64,000 nt of DNA from positions 1 through 64,000 of the forward strand of contig JAILDT010000099.1 in assembly GCA_024689085.1 (NCBI GenBank), in the 5' to 3' direction. The translations under genes and the position numbers were made by a program. The notes under the pieces are model-generated. The model searched no databases and had not been told where the DNA came from. It saw only the letters and a list, made by a program, of their open reading frames with translations. This document shows, in pieces, positions 31,963 through 40,934 of the stretch. The stretch's first letter is position 1, and each line of letters opens with the position of its first letter. This DNA comes from Clostridia bacterium (lineage in GTDB: Bacteria > Bacillota > Clostridia > Peptostreptococcales > Anaerovoracaceae).

Positions 31963-34900
31963 TTGGCTGACAAATATAATGAAACGAATGACGATTTCTT
32001 CGCGAAATTTGATGAAATAGCTGAGAAGGAAAACGGCAAAATTGCTGAGACGGACACCTACAGCGCCGATGCGGCTGACGCTGAATACTCTTACGGCTCT
32101 GCGTCCAGTTACCGCTCCGGATCATCGAAGGAAACTGTCTCGAGAAAGACCCAGCGCACCAAGACCAAACTGATCAAGACCAGCGCCAAAGCGGAAAAAG
32201 CGAAAAAGAAAAAGGCTGCGCTAAAGGCAGAAAAGTCTGCCGTAGAGGCGGAACTTGCTGCTCTGGAGGAAAAGCCTGTTCGGGCTGAGAAAAAGACTTC
32301 TGCCAAGGTCGAAAAAGCCAAAAAGAGCGCTTCCAGCGCCAGGGCCAGAGCTATCGCCGCTTCTTCCAAATTCGGCGGCAGTGCTTCCGGTAAGACCAAT
32401 CGCAAGCCACTCAAGAAAGAATCCCCATCGAAAGCATTCCTGAAGACCTTCGTGGCCCTCATGCTCATGCTTGTTTTTGCAATCGGTATTTATGTCGGCT
32501 TCATCTTTGTGAAAGCGCCTGCGATCAACACAGATGACATTTATTCACAGATCAGCCAGCGCTCCATCATGTACGATACAGACGGAAACGAAATAGAGAG
32601 TCTCTACTTCTCTAACGGCAACAGAACCGTCATCAAATACAAAGACATCCCTGAGAACATGGTCAACGCTGTCATCGCCATCGAAGACCACAAGTTCTGG
32701 ACCCACCACGGATTCAACTTCATTCGTATGGTCGGCGCCGTCAAGGAAAGTATCTTCGGCGGCGGCGAGGTCAGCGGTACGTCGACGGTTACCCAACAGC
32801 TCGCAAGAAACGTCTATCTGGCTGAAATCAAGAGCCAGCGAAGTATCTCGCGTAAGCTGACGGAGATGTACTGCACCATTGTCCTCGAAAAAGATCTGTC
32901 AAAGGAGCAGATCATGGAGGCCTATCTGAATACCATCTATCTGGGCTTCAATTCCTATGGTGTCGAAGCTGCTGCGGAATCCTATTTCTCAGAAAAGGCC
33001 AGCGACCTTACGCTTGAACAGTGTGCGGCTCTGGCTGCCCTTCCGCAGTCTCCTGACGTATACGCTCTTGTATACTCAGATTACTATAACAGCAATACTT
33101 CTCTTCCGAAAATCAAGAAAACTCCGGCTGTCACCTATCTCTATAATGGAGATATGACAAAAGACAGAAGAGAATACATCCTCAACACCATGTGCTCCAG
33201 CGGCAACATCACCGAGGAGCAGCGTGACAAAGCACTCAAAAAGGACATTCAGGATGAAATCAAGATCGGCACCACAGCGGACGCCAGCAAAATTTCCTAC
33301 TTTACGGACTACGCGCTGGATCGGCTGATCGATGATATTATGGAGGAATACGGCATCTCTGAAAACGACGCTGAGAACATGGTCTACACAAAGGGCCTGC
33401 AGATCTACACCTCCATGGATTCAAAAATTCAGAACATCATGGAAGAAGAGTTCGAAGATGACAGCAACTTCACTTCCATCTCCTACACCCGCACGAACGC
33501 CGACAACAATCTGATCAGTGAAAACGGCGTCGTGCTGGCATACGCATATTCTAACTACTTCAATGACAATGACGAGTTTACTCTGGCTTCTAACGAATAC
33601 AAGAAGAATAGCGACGGAAGCCTGAAGATACTCAAAGACAAGCGGCTCAATTTCTACCAGACCTCGTCTTCGGCGGGAGAAGATATCAGTGTGGAGTTCA
33701 AGAGCATGTACAAGAAGGAATCTGACGGCAAGTTCTACTTCATTGAGAGCGGCGCCCTCTCCATTCCTGCGGAGTATAAGACCCTTGACGAAAACGGCAA
33801 CTGCATTGTATCCGCACAGTTCTTTACAGATTTTCCGAACTTCTTCAAGAAGACGGAAGATGGTCTTACGGTAACAGATGACAACTATTCCCTGAAGCAA
33901 AAGGTCCGTCAGCCACAGGCTGCCGCAGTCATCATTGAGAACAAGACCGGAGAGGTCAAGGGCATGATGGGCGGCCGCGGGGCCACAGGTAAACAGCTTT
34001 ACAACAGAGCAGTCAATCCGCGTCAGCCGGGTTCCTCCATCAAGCCGATCGCGGTATACGGCCCTGCCATCCAGATGAGCTATGAATATCACAAGGCCAA
34101 CAAGAGACTCAGCCTCGATACGAGCGACGGCTCTGACTGGGGTAAATATGTCACTGCGGGAAGCGTCATCAACGATGCGCTGACCAAGGACGGAAACGGC
34201 AGGGTATGGCCGAAGAACGACGACCACGGTTACCATGGACCTACTACGGTAAGAGAGGCGCTACAACAGTCGCTGAACGTCTGCTCCTATAAGATTTTCC
34301 AGCAGATCGACCGCAATGTAGGCGCTGAGTACTGTCTCGATATGCTCAAAAAGAACGGCATTACCACCCTCAACGATGAGACCGACTGCAACCCTGCAGC
34401 CATCTCTCTGGGCGGCCTGACATACGGTTTGACACCGCTCGAAGAAGCAGCCGCTTATGAAACCTTCGTAAACGGCGGTGTATATAAGACGCCGATCTTC
34501 TACACCAAGGTCCTTGACTCGAACAACAATGTTCTATTTGAGAAACGTGCTGAAGAAACACAAGTCTACGATCCTGGCGTCGCCTGGATCATGACTGACG
34601 TGCTCAACACTGTCGTAACCAGGGGTATCGGCCGCAGCGCTTCCATCAGTTCGCAGCCTGCCGGCGGTAAGACCGGAACAACAAGTAACATGTACGATAT
34701 CTGGTTCTCCGGATTCACGCCTTACTACTCCATGTCACTGTGGATGGGCAACGACATCAACATGTCTGTATCCAACTACTCGTACAAAGCTGCAGGATTC
34801 TGGGCTGCGATCATGGGCCGCGTCTGTGAAGATCTTCCGCGCGCGTCCTTCTCCGAGAAACCTGCCACCGTACAGCAGGTTGCCGGTGAATACTACACCG

Positions 34901-35106
34901 AAGGCACCTACTCCAAGGTCGTGAAGAAGAAGACGAAGGAAAAGACAAAGAAGGAAAAGACAGAAGCAGAAACGACGATGGCTCCGACACTGGCTCCTGC
35001 AACAACAGGTCCCCCTCCGGCAACAACAGATGCCCCTGAATCATCACCTACGCTTCCTTCACCAACACAAACACAGGCCCCTAGCAGTGATGCGGATCAA
35101 CAATAG
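31963..35106 (+). CDS. Bifunctional penicillin-binding protein 1A (glycosyltransferase/transpeptidase)
   Basis: Membrane-anchored peptidoglycan synthase, about 1047 residues. Order: a long Lys/Ala/Ser-rich cytoplasmic region (about 1-160); one membrane segment (FVALMLMLVFAIGIYVGFIFV); GT51 glycosyltransferase with catalytic Glu in AIEDHKFWTHHGFNF and GTSTVTQQLARNVYL; transpeptidase with SxxK in PGSSIKPIAVYG, SLN in QQSLNVCSYK and KTG in GGKTGTTSN; and a Lys- then Thr/Pro-rich C-terminal tail. The start is TTG at 31963: AGGGGGA lies 7 bases upstream, whereas the ATG at 31933 would be only two bases from the predicted +1. First gene of an operon with maf and ald. Confidence 0.92.
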   Translation: MADKYNETNDDFFAKFDEIAEKENGKIAETDTYSADAADAEYSYGSASSYRSGSSKETVSRKTQRTKTKLIKTSAKAEKAKKKKAALKAEKSAVEAELAALEEKPVRAEKKTSAKVEKAKKSASSARARAIAASSKFGGSASGKTNRKPLKKESPSKAFLKTFVALMLMLVFAIGIYVGFIFVKAPAINTDDIYSQISQRSIMYDTDGNEIESLYFSNGNRTVIKYKDIPENMVNAVIAIEDHKFWTHHGFNFIRMVGAVKESIFGGGEVSGTSTVTQQLARNVYLAEIKSQRSISRKLTEMYCTIVLEKDLSKEQIMEAYLNTIYLGFNSYGVEAAAESYFSEKASDLTLEQCAALAALPQSPDVYALVYSDYYNSNTSLPKIKKTPAVTYLYNGDMTKDRREYILNTMCSSGNITEEQRDKALKKDIQDEIKIGTTADASKISYFTDYALDRLIDDIMEEYGISENDAENMVYTKGLQIYTSMDSKIQNIMEEEFEDDSNFTSISYTRTNADNNLISENGVVLAYAYSNYFNDNDEFTLASNEYKKNSDGSLKILKDKRLNFYQTSSSAGEDISVEFKSMYKKESDGKFYFIESGALSIPAEYKTLDENGNCIVSAQFFTDFPNFFKKTEDGLTVTDDNYSLKQKVRQPQAAAVIIENKTGEVKGMMGGRGATGKQLYNRAVNPRQPGSSIKPIAVYGPAIQMSYEYHKANKRLSLDTSDGSDWGKYVTAGSVINDALTKDGNGRVWPKNDDHGYHGPTTVREALQQSLNVCSYKIFQQIDRNVGAEYCLDMLKKNGITTLNDETDCNPAAISLGGLTYGLTPLEEAAAYETFVNGGVYKTPIFYTKVLDSNNNVLFEKRAEETQVYDPGVAWIMTDVLNTVVTRGIGRSASISSQPAGGKTGTTSNMYDIWFSGFTPYYSMSLWMGNDINMSVSNYSYKAAGFWAAIMGRVCEDLPRASFSEKPATVQQVAGEYYTEGTYSKVVKKKTKEKTKKEKTEAETTMAPTLAPATTGPPPATTDAPESSPTLPSPTQTQAPSSDADQQ

Positions 35107-35108
35107 CC

Positions 35109-35789
35109 ATGATCATATTAGCTTCCGCCTCACCGAGGCGCATAGAAATGTTACAGAATGCCGGCTATGACCCCGTGGTCAGGCCGGCTTCCATCATAGA
35201 GAGTCTTCCCTTCGACATGAAGCCGGAATCCGCAACGATGTATCTGGCCATGAAGAAGGCTTTTGCTGTTGCCGATGAAATCACTCCTCTGGCAGAAGAC
35301 GGCGTGAGCGTACATAATCCGGTGCGGTTTTCCGTGAACACCGCCGCGTCCCCTGCCGGCGAGGACATCATCATTATCGGCGCAGATACGGTCGTTGTAC
35401 ACGATGGACGTATCATCAGCAAACCGAAGGACGAAATCGACGCATATCGCATTCTGAGCGCTCTCAGAGGCACTTCACATCACGTCGTGACAGGCTGCTG
35501 CGTCTGCAAAGTCTCCTACTACGGCCAGATGAAACTGGAAAACGCCAACCAGTATGAACTCACGGACGGCGTCAGGAGCGCACACTGTTTCTATGAAGAT
35601 ACCGAGGTCTTCTTCAAGTCCTATTCCAACGAAGAACTCCGGGCGTACGTCCGCACGGATGAGCCTTATGATAAGGCAGGCGGATACGCCATTCAGGGTA
35701 CCTTCGGGAAGTACATCGACCACATTGAAGGCGATATGGACAACGTGATCGGGCTGCCTCTCGCCCGACTGAAAGAATACATTGATTAA
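35109..35789 (+). CDS. maf: Maf-like nucleotide pyrophosphatase
   Basis: 226-residue house-cleaning nucleoside triphosphate pyrophosphatase of the Maf/YhdE family, which hydrolyses dTTP/UTP and modified nucleotides and is linked to septum formation in Bacillus. Signature ASASPRRIEMLQNAGYDPVV at residues 5-24, IIIGADTVVVHDGRIISKPKDE near 97, and AGGYAIQGTFGKYIDHIEGDMDNVIGLPL near 190. It is a little longer than the usual 190-200 residues because of an insertion near residue 60. It starts 2 bases after the PBP1A stop. Confidence 0.92.
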   Translation: MIILASASPRRIEMLQNAGYDPVVRPASIIESLPFDMKPESATMYLAMKKAFAVADEITPLAEDGVSVHNPVRFSVNTAASPAGEDIIIIGADTVVVHDGRIISKPKDEIDAYRILSALRGTSHHVVTGCCVCKVSYYGQMKLENANQYELTDGVRSAHCFYEDTEVFFKSYSNEELRAYVRTDEPYDKAGGYAIQGTFGKYIDHIEGDMDNVIGLPLARLKEYID

Positions 35790-35801
35790 CGGAGGAAAAA
35801 C

Positions 35802-36974
35802 ATGAAATTCGGAATACTGAAGGACATCAAAAGCGGCGAATACCGCGTGATCGCTACGCCTACAGAAGTCGGAATCCTCGTCGGCGACGGCAACGAGGTT
35901 CTCATCTGCAGCGGCGCGGGCTTCAAGGCAGGATTCGACGATGAAGACTATGCAAAAGCAGGCGCAACAGTTGTAGACGACAACGAAACCATCTGGAAAG
36001 AATGTGATTTCGTTGCGAAGGTCAAGGAAATCGACCCGAGCGAATACGATCTGCTGAAAGAAAATCAGATTATCTACACCTGCATCCACCCTGCTGCCCA
36101 CAAGGAAGAAGTCGACGTTCTGCTCGAAAAGAAAGTCATCGCTTTTACGGCAGAAGACTCTCACCGATTCGGCTCTCCAAACTGCGAAGCAGCCGGCAAA
36201 GCAGGTGCGTTCATGGGCCTCTGGGCGATGATGAGCACCAATGGCGGCAGCGGCAAATTCGCTTCAGGACTTGCCGGCGCACCGGGTGTCAGCGCTGTCG
36301 TGTGCGGATGCGGCATCGTCGGTAAGGCGGCGATCGAAGTGCTGGTCAATCTGGGCTGCAAAGTTACCGTTGCAGACGTCAACGTAGGTGTCCTGCGCGA
36401 TATCAGCAGCAAGTACAACGGCAAAATCTCCACGATGATTTCCAACCGCATCAACATGCAGAACATCCTTCCGTCTACAGATATGGTCGTCAACTGTGTC
36501 CGCTGGCCAAAGGATGCCAAGGAGTACATGATCGACAGAGCCATGGTCGCCTCCATGAAGCGCGGCTCCGTCATTGTCGATATCAGCAATGATTACGGTT
36601 GCATCGAAACCTTCCACGAAACGACCCATGAGGATCCGGTCTATATTGAAGAAGGCGTTGTACACTACTGCGTCAACAATATCCCGGGTGCGATCGCCGG
36701 ATCAACGTCTGTTTCCTACGCAGCCTCTGTACTTCCTCACTTCAGGAACATCATCAACAACGGCGTTGCGGGAGCGTGTGTCAGAGACGGCTTCCTGAGG
36801 AGGAGCCTGACCGTTTACAAAGGCTATCTCACCCACGAGGAGACCAGCGGTATACAGAACAGACCGTGGATTCCGCCGGAAAAGATTCTCGGTATCGAAA
36901 ATGAAAAACTCGATCCGGCTCCAAAAACTACTCTCACCAGATCCGACAATTACTACGAATCAGTCGAGTTGTAA
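35802..36974 (+). CDS. ald: Alanine dehydrogenase-like enzyme
   Basis: 390-residue member of the alanine dehydrogenase/transhydrogenase family, which reversibly deaminates L-alanine to pyruvate with NAD+. Family landmarks: GEYRVIATPTEVGILVGDGNEVLICSGAG at the N-terminus with the substrate Arg, DFVAKVKEIDP near 70 (substrate Lys), IIYTCIHPAAHKEE near 90 (catalytic His), the NAD fold VVCGCGIVGKAAIEVLVNLGC near 168, and VIVDISNDYGCIET near 265 (catalytic Asp). It is somewhat longer than the usual 370 residues and lower in similarity around the ends, so specificity for another amino acid is possible. A GGAGGA site precedes it, 12 bases after maf; a terminator follows. Confidence 0.8.
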   Translation: MKFGILKDIKSGEYRVIATPTEVGILVGDGNEVLICSGAGFKAGFDDEDYAKAGATVVDDNETIWKECDFVAKVKEIDPSEYDLLKENQIIYTCIHPAAHKEEVDVLLEKKVIAFTAEDSHRFGSPNCEAAGKAGAFMGLWAMMSTNGGSGKFASGLAGAPGVSAVVCGCGIVGKAAIEVLVNLGCKVTVADVNVGVLRDISSKYNGKISTMISNRINMQNILPSTDMVVNCVRWPKDAKEYMIDRAMVASMKRGSVIVDISNDYGCIETFHETTHEDPVYIEEGVVHYCVNNIPGAIAGSTSVSYAASVLPHFRNIINNGVAGACVRDGFLRRSLTVYKGYLTHEETSGIQNRPWIPPEKILGIENEKLDPAPKTTLTRSDNYYESVEL

Positions 36975-36997
36975 ACCCCATTTTATGCAAAGGCAAA

Positions 36998-37032
36998 CAA
37001 AAAGGGTGTCACATGAATGTGACACCCTTTAT
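36998..37032. terminator. Bidirectional terminator between ald and etfA
   Basis: AAAAAGGGTGTCACAT-GA-ATGTGACACCCTTTAT hairpin, serving two convergent operons. Confidence 0.88.
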
Positions 37033-37080
37033 ATGTTTTTGAACTTTCAACTGATTTAATGGTTTGAATTGATTGTCAGT

Positions 37081-38391
37081 TTATTCTTTCGTTGAAGCGT
37101 CATACAGTGCTTCTGCATTGTCCCACTCAGCAATGATTTCAGGAACTACCTTGTACAGGTCGCCTACGATACCGTAGTCAGCAACCTCGAAGATAGGAGC
37201 ATCGGAATCCTTGTTGATTGCAACGATGCAGTCTGAAGTCTGCATTCCTGCCAGGTGCTGGATCGCGCCGGAGATACCGCAAGCGAAGTAGATCTTAGGC
37301 TTTACAGTAGTACCAGTCTGTCCAACCTGGTGTGAGTGATCGATCCAGCCAGCGTCAACTGCCGCACGGGATGAACCTACAACACCGCCGACCTTGTCAG
37401 CGAATTTCTTGATGAGCTCGAATCCTGATGGATCGCCGAGTCCTCTTCCGCCGGAGCAGATGATGTCAGCGTCAGTCAGGGATACCATTTCCTTAGCGGA
37501 CTTAACAACGTCCTTGATCTTGATGTTGATATCGTCCTCGGATACTGTGGTCTTAACGTCGATGATTTCACCTGTTGCGCCTTCAACCGGCTCTCTCTTC
37601 TGCATTACGCCAGGACGAACGGTTGACATCTGAGGTCTTGTTCTCGGGCAGATGATGGTAGCCATCAGGTTACCGCCGAATGCAGGACGAGTCTGCTTGA
37701 TGCCTGTTGATGGGTCGTTAGGATCCAGTGTGGACGTATCGAGAGTTGTATTCTTCTTCGCATACTCGATGTAGCTTGATACCTTAACGTCCAGTCTTGT
37801 GCAGTCAGCAGTCAGACCAGTGTTGCATCTTGCAGCGATTCTCGGAGCGAAGTCACGTCCGATGTGAGTAGCGCCGTAGAGAACGATCTCTGGCTTGTAC
37901 TCGTCGATTGCTTCCTTCAGTGCGAATGTATATCCATCTGTTGTGTAGTGCTGCAGAACAGGGCTTGCAATCTTGTAAACCTTCTCTGCACCATACTTGA
38001 AGCACTCAGCAGCCAGCGGAGCGATATCCTCTTCTGAACCGATGAGAACTGCACATACTTCAGTATCTTCACTGATTTCCTTAGCCAGTCTGCGGCCTTC
38101 GCCGATGAGCTCCAGAGCAACGTTCATGAGCTTGCCGTCTCTCTGCTCTGCGAATACCCAAACGTGCTTGTATTCACCCAGGTCAGCCTGGACTTCTACT
38201 TTCTTTTCTTCGATAGCACCGAACTTACATGAGGTCAGGCACTGGTTACAGAAGTCGCAGCTAGGTCCGATGGCAGCTACTTTTCCAAGCTTATTGCCAT
38301 CATATGGTTCGAAATAAAATGCATCCTTAGGGCAGCTCTTGAAGCACTGTCCGCATCCAATACATTTTTCTTTGATAATGTTAATAGCCAT
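37081..38391 (-). CDS. etfA: Electron transfer flavoprotein alpha subunit with N-terminal ferredoxin domain
   Basis: 436 residues, about 110 longer than a plain EtfA. Residues 1-65 carry two [4Fe-4S] motifs (C10, C13, C16, C20 in [14 protein letters not shown]; then [18 protein letters not shown]). From about 70: EtfA domain I ([28 protein letters not shown]) and the FAD-binding domain II ([60 protein letters not shown]). Ferredoxin-type extensions on EtfA are known from the caffeyl-CoA reductase complex CarCDE and other flavin-bifurcating Etfs. Third gene of the acyl-CoA dehydrogenase-etfB-etfA operon, 18 bases after etfB. Confidence 0.93.
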   Translation of the reverse strand: MAINIIKEKCIGCGQCFKSCPKDAFYFEPYDGNKLGKVAAIGPSCDFCNQCLTSCKFGAIEEKKVEVQADLGEYKHVWVFAEQRDGKLMNVALELIGEGRRLAKEISEDTEVCAVLIGSEEDIAPLAAECFKYGAEKVYKIASPVLQHYTTDGYTFALKEAIDEYKPEIVLYGATHIGRDFAPRIAARCNTGLTADCTRLDVKVSSYIEYAKKNTTLDTSTLDPNDPSTGIKQTRPAFGGNLMATIICPRTRPQMSTVRPGVMQKREPVEGATGEIIDVKTTVSEDDINIKIKDVVKSAKEMVSLTDADIICSGGRGLGDPSGFELIKKFADKVGGVVGSSRAAVDAGWIDHSHQVGQTGTTVKPKIYFACGISGAIQHLAGMQTSDCIVAINKDSDAPIFEVADYGIVGDLYKVVPEIIAEWDNAEALYDASTKE

Positions 38392-38409
38392 TTAAGTTTC
38401 CTCCTCCTC

Positions 38410-39216
38410 TTAGATAATGTGCTTGCCCTTAAGCTTGATCAGTAAGTTCTTAGCCTGTTCATTCTCGGTGTCGCCTTCGATTTTAACGCCCGGTTCTTTT
38501 GGAGCAGGTGTGAATGATCTGAATACGTTTGTAGGTGATGCTTCCAGACCTACCTTCGTCAGGTCAACTTCGATATCCTTGGCATTCCAGACTTTCATTT
38601 CCTTGTCGCCATAGATGCCGGCAATCGTCATGTATCTTGGAGTGTTCAGCTCTTTGATTGTAGTCAGCAGGCAAGGCAGTGCGACCTCGATGAGTTCATA
38701 TCCGTCTTCCAGCTGTCTCTTAACTGTAACAGTCTTTCTGTCGTCAGCGATCTCAAACTCTTCTACGTATGATACCTGAGGCAGTCCCAGCTTTTCAGCC
38801 AGCTGCGGTCCAACCTGCGCAGTATCTCCGTCGATAGCCTGACGTCCGGTGAAGATCAGATCGTAATCGCCATTGTCCTTGACCCATTTTCTTACTGCAG
38901 CTTCCAGAGTGTTGGAAGTCGCCCATGTATCTGATCCGCCTACTGCTCTGTCAGATACGAGGATGCCTTCATCAGCGCCCTTTGCGATACATTCGAACAG
39001 AAGATCGTTAGCCTGAGGAGGTCCCATTGAGATGACTGTGATGTGTACGTCATCAAACTTGTCTTTTATCTTCAATGCTTCTTCGAGAGCATTGGCATCG
39101 TCGTTGTTCAGGATACTTGGAACGCCGTCTCTGATCAGAGTACCAGTCTTAGGGTTGATCTTGATAACGTTGGTATCAGGAACCTGCTTTGCACATACAA
39201 TAATATTAAATGCCAT
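38410..39216 (-). CDS. etfB: Electron transfer flavoprotein beta subunit
   Basis: 268 residues, the normal length for the NAD-binding beta subunit of bifurcating Etf. Motifs: NIIVCAKQVPDTNVIKINPKTGTLIRDGVPSILNNDDANALEEAL at the N-terminus, VHITVISMGPPQANDLLFEC near 55, DLIFTGRQAIDGDTAQVGPQLAEKLGLPQVSYVEE near 120, and CLLTTIKELNTPRYMTIAGI near 185. It works with EtfA and the acyl-CoA dehydrogenase in the cytosol. It lies between the two partner genes, with gaps of 18 and 19 bases. Confidence 0.94.
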   Translation of the reverse strand: MAFNIIVCAKQVPDTNVIKINPKTGTLIRDGVPSILNNDDANALEEALKIKDKFDDVHITVISMGPPQANDLLFECIAKGADEGILVSDRAVGGSDTWATSNTLEAAVRKWVKDNGDYDLIFTGRQAIDGDTAQVGPQLAEKLGLPQVSYVEEFEIADDRKTVTVKRQLEDGYELIEVALPCLLTTIKELNTPRYMTIAGIYGDKEMKVWNAKDIEVDLTKVGLEASPTNVFRSFTPAPKEPGVKIEGDTENEQAKNLLIKLKGKHII

Positions 39217-39235
39217 TTGTAATTCCTCCTATTGC

Positions 39236-40378
39236 TTATTTACCAAGAACTGATGCAGCGATGACCATTCTCTGGACTTCTGAAGTACCTTCATAGATCT
39301 CAGTGATCTTAGCGTCTCTCATCATTCTCTCTACCGGATAATCCTTCGTGTAACCATATCCACCGTGGAGCTGTACGCACTTGGTAGTTACATGCATTGC
39401 AGTCTCAGCAGCAAACAGCTTAGCCATTGCAGCAGCAGGTCCGTAAGGCAGGTGCTTGTCCTTCATGTCAGCAGCTCTGTAGACCAGCAGTCTTGCAGCC
39501 TGGATCTGAGTTTCCAGATCAGCTACGACGAACTGGAGCGCCTGGAACTTGGACAGGCTCTTTCCGAACTGCTTTCTTGCCTTCATGTATTCAACGGTAA
39601 CGTCGAGTGCGCCCTGAGCGATTCCCAGTGCCTGTGAAGCGATACCGATACGGCCGCCGTCCAGTGTTGACATCGCTACCTTGAAACCGTCGCCGATTTC
39701 GCCGAGGAGTCTGTCCTTAGGAATCTTGCAGTTCTGGAAGATCAGCTCTGTCGTTGAGGATGCGCAGATACCCATCTTGTCCTCAGTCTTACCGATTGAG
39801 AAACCTTCATCACCCTTCTCTACGATGAATGAGCTGATTCCGTGGTTGCCCTTTGACTTGTCAGTCATGGCCATGACTACGAATACGTCTGCGTAACCGC
39901 CGTTGGTGATGAACACCTTGGCTCCGTCGAGAATCCAGCAGTCACCGCCGTCGACCGCTCTCGTCTGCTGTCCGGATGCGTCTGTACCTGCGTTAGGCTC
40001 AGTCAGTCCGAATGCGCCCAGCTTCTTTCCTGAGAGAAGATCCGGCAGATACTTCTGTCTCTGCTCTTCCGTTCCCCAGTTGAAGATAGGCCAGCAGCAC
40101 AGTGAAGTATGTGCTGAGCAGATAACGCCTGTTGATGCGCACTTCTTGGAGAGCTCTTCAACAGTGATTGCATAGGAGATGTGGTCTCCGCCTGCTCCAC
40201 CATACTCAGTTGGGAATGGAACGCCGAGTAAGCCGTACTGAGCCATTTTCTCTACAGTCTCTTCCGGGAATCTGTGTTCCGCGTCGATGTCAGCTGCGAG
40301 AGGTTCAACTTCGGTTTCGGCAAAATCGCGTACCATTTTTCTTACGAATTCTTGTTCCTTCGTCAGTGAAAAGTTCAT
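39236..40378 (-). CDS. bcd: Acyl-CoA dehydrogenase (butyryl-CoA dehydrogenase type)
   Basis: 380-residue FAD enzyme that reduces crotonyl-CoA (or a related enoyl-CoA) using electrons from the Etf. Standard features: TEEQRQKYLPDLLSGKKLGAFGLTEPNAGTDAS near residue 95, RIGIASQALGIAQGALD near 225, KQFGKSLSKFQALQFVVADLE near 260, QLHGGYGYTKDYPVERMMRDAKITEIYEGTSEVQR near 335, with the catalytic base Glu363 in IYEGTSE. First gene of the three-gene operon; its -10 lies within a Rex-type operator. A caffeyl- or other aryl-enoyl-CoA reductase role is an alternative given the CarCDE-like gene order and EtfA type. Confidence 0.92.
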   Translation of the reverse strand: MNFSLTKEQEFVRKMVRDFAETEVEPLAADIDAEHRFPEETVEKMAQYGLLGVPFPTEYGGAGGDHISYAITVEELSKKCASTGVICSAHTSLCCWPIFNWGTEEQRQKYLPDLLSGKKLGAFGLTEPNAGTDASGQQTRAVDGGDCWILDGAKVFITNGGYADVFVVMAMTDKSKGNHGISSFIVEKGDEGFSIGKTEDKMGICASSTTELIFQNCKIPKDRLLGEIGDGFKVAMSTLDGGRIGIASQALGIAQGALDVTVEYMKARKQFGKSLSKFQALQFVVADLETQIQAARLLVYRAADMKDKHLPYGPAAAMAKLFAAETAMHVTTKCVQLHGGYGYTKDYPVERMMRDAKITEIYEGTSEVQRMVIAASVLGK

Positions 40379-40407
40379 TCTATTGCCTCCTTAAAATATT
40401 ATCATAT

Positions 40408-40425
40408 TTGTTATTTTTATAACAA
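40408..40425 (-). promoter_or_regulatory. Rex-type operator over the bcd-etfBA promoter
   Basis: TTGTTAT-TTTT-ATAACAA: perfect inverted repeat, extending to 9-bp arms (40406-40427). It fits the TTGTTAnnnnnnTAACAA form of the NADH/NAD-sensing repressor Rex of Clostridia. The extended -10 TGTTATAAA of the operon lies inside it (-35 TTAATT 17 bases upstream), so binding would block transcription when NADH is low. Confidence 0.75.
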
Positions 40426-40449
40426 ATCATACCACTATAATTAAATCAC

Positions 40450-40477
40450 AAATCCCCCTCTTTTACAAGGGGGATTT
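40450..40477 (-). terminator. Hairpin terminator after the 112-aa gene
   Basis: AAATCCCCCT/AGGGGGATTT stem of 10 bp with an 8-base loop; the T-run after it on the minus strand is poor. It lies between the stop at 40517 and the bcd promoter. Confidence 0.65.
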
Positions 40478-40516
40478 GCACATTAATTCACGCTTAATAG
40501 GCTACTTTTTTGCTCT

Positions 40517-40855
40517 TTACTTGTATCCGGTGAATTTCTTTTCTTTTGGCGTAGGACGCAGCACTTCCGCAGATGCCGGCTTTGGATTGTAGACTCTGTA
40601 ATCACCGTACTCCTGCCAGTCAGTGACAGGAATCAGACCTGACATGCTGTACCCTGCTCCGTCCGGCGTGCACTTCACTTTGAACAGATAGTTCTCGGTC
40701 CCGAGAATTCTGAGGACATCAACGGTAATCACGCCGCTGTCCGGATCCTTTTCGGAACCAACGATTCTGATCGATTTCAGATGCGTATTGGCCAGGCGCG
40801 TCTTGACGGCCTTCTCCGCGGCTTTGTCTCTGATGTTCTTTTCTTTCTTTGCCAT
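40517..40855 (-). CDS. Protein of unknown function (112 aa)
   Basis: 112-residue soluble protein I do not recognise. It starts with a Lys-rich helix (MAKKEKNIRDKAAEKAVKTRL), followed by a beta-rich middle (LKSIRIVGSEKDPDSGVITVDVLRILGTENYLFKVKCTPDGAGYSMSG) and a Pro/Lys-rich end. No metal or membrane motif. The ATG at 40855 is set by a GGGAGGT site; the frame is open further up but lies beyond the promoter. It is a single-gene unit with a consensus-like promoter flanked by an unusual inverted repeat. Confidence 0.75.
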   Translation of the reverse strand: MAKKEKNIRDKAAEKAVKTRLANTHLKSIRIVGSEKDPDSGVITVDVLRILGTENYLFKVKCTPDGAGYSMSGLIPVTDWQEYGDYRVYNPKPASAEVLRPTPKEKKFTGYK

Positions 40856-40895
40856 GAGATCGTACCTCCCGTATCTCTTGTATACCCCAACTCTT

Positions 40896-40924
40896 TTTAT
40901 ACTATATGTAGGGGTATAAGTCAA
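40896..40924 (-). promoter_or_regulatory. Promoter of the 112-aa gene with flanking TATACCCC/GGGGTATA repeat
   Basis: -35 TTGACT (40919-40924), 17-base spacer, -10 TATAAA (40896-40901). The words TATACCCC (40881-40888) and GGGGTATA (40911-40918) on the plus strand form an 8-bp inverted repeat around the -10. Confidence 0.65.
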
Positions 40925-40934
40925 CTTGAAGTTG

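Noticed and set aside
29427-32057. Extended N-terminus of ComEC up to 32057
   Set aside because: The extra residues overlap the PBP1A promoter and start, look non-coding, and a ribosome site favours the ATG at 31799.
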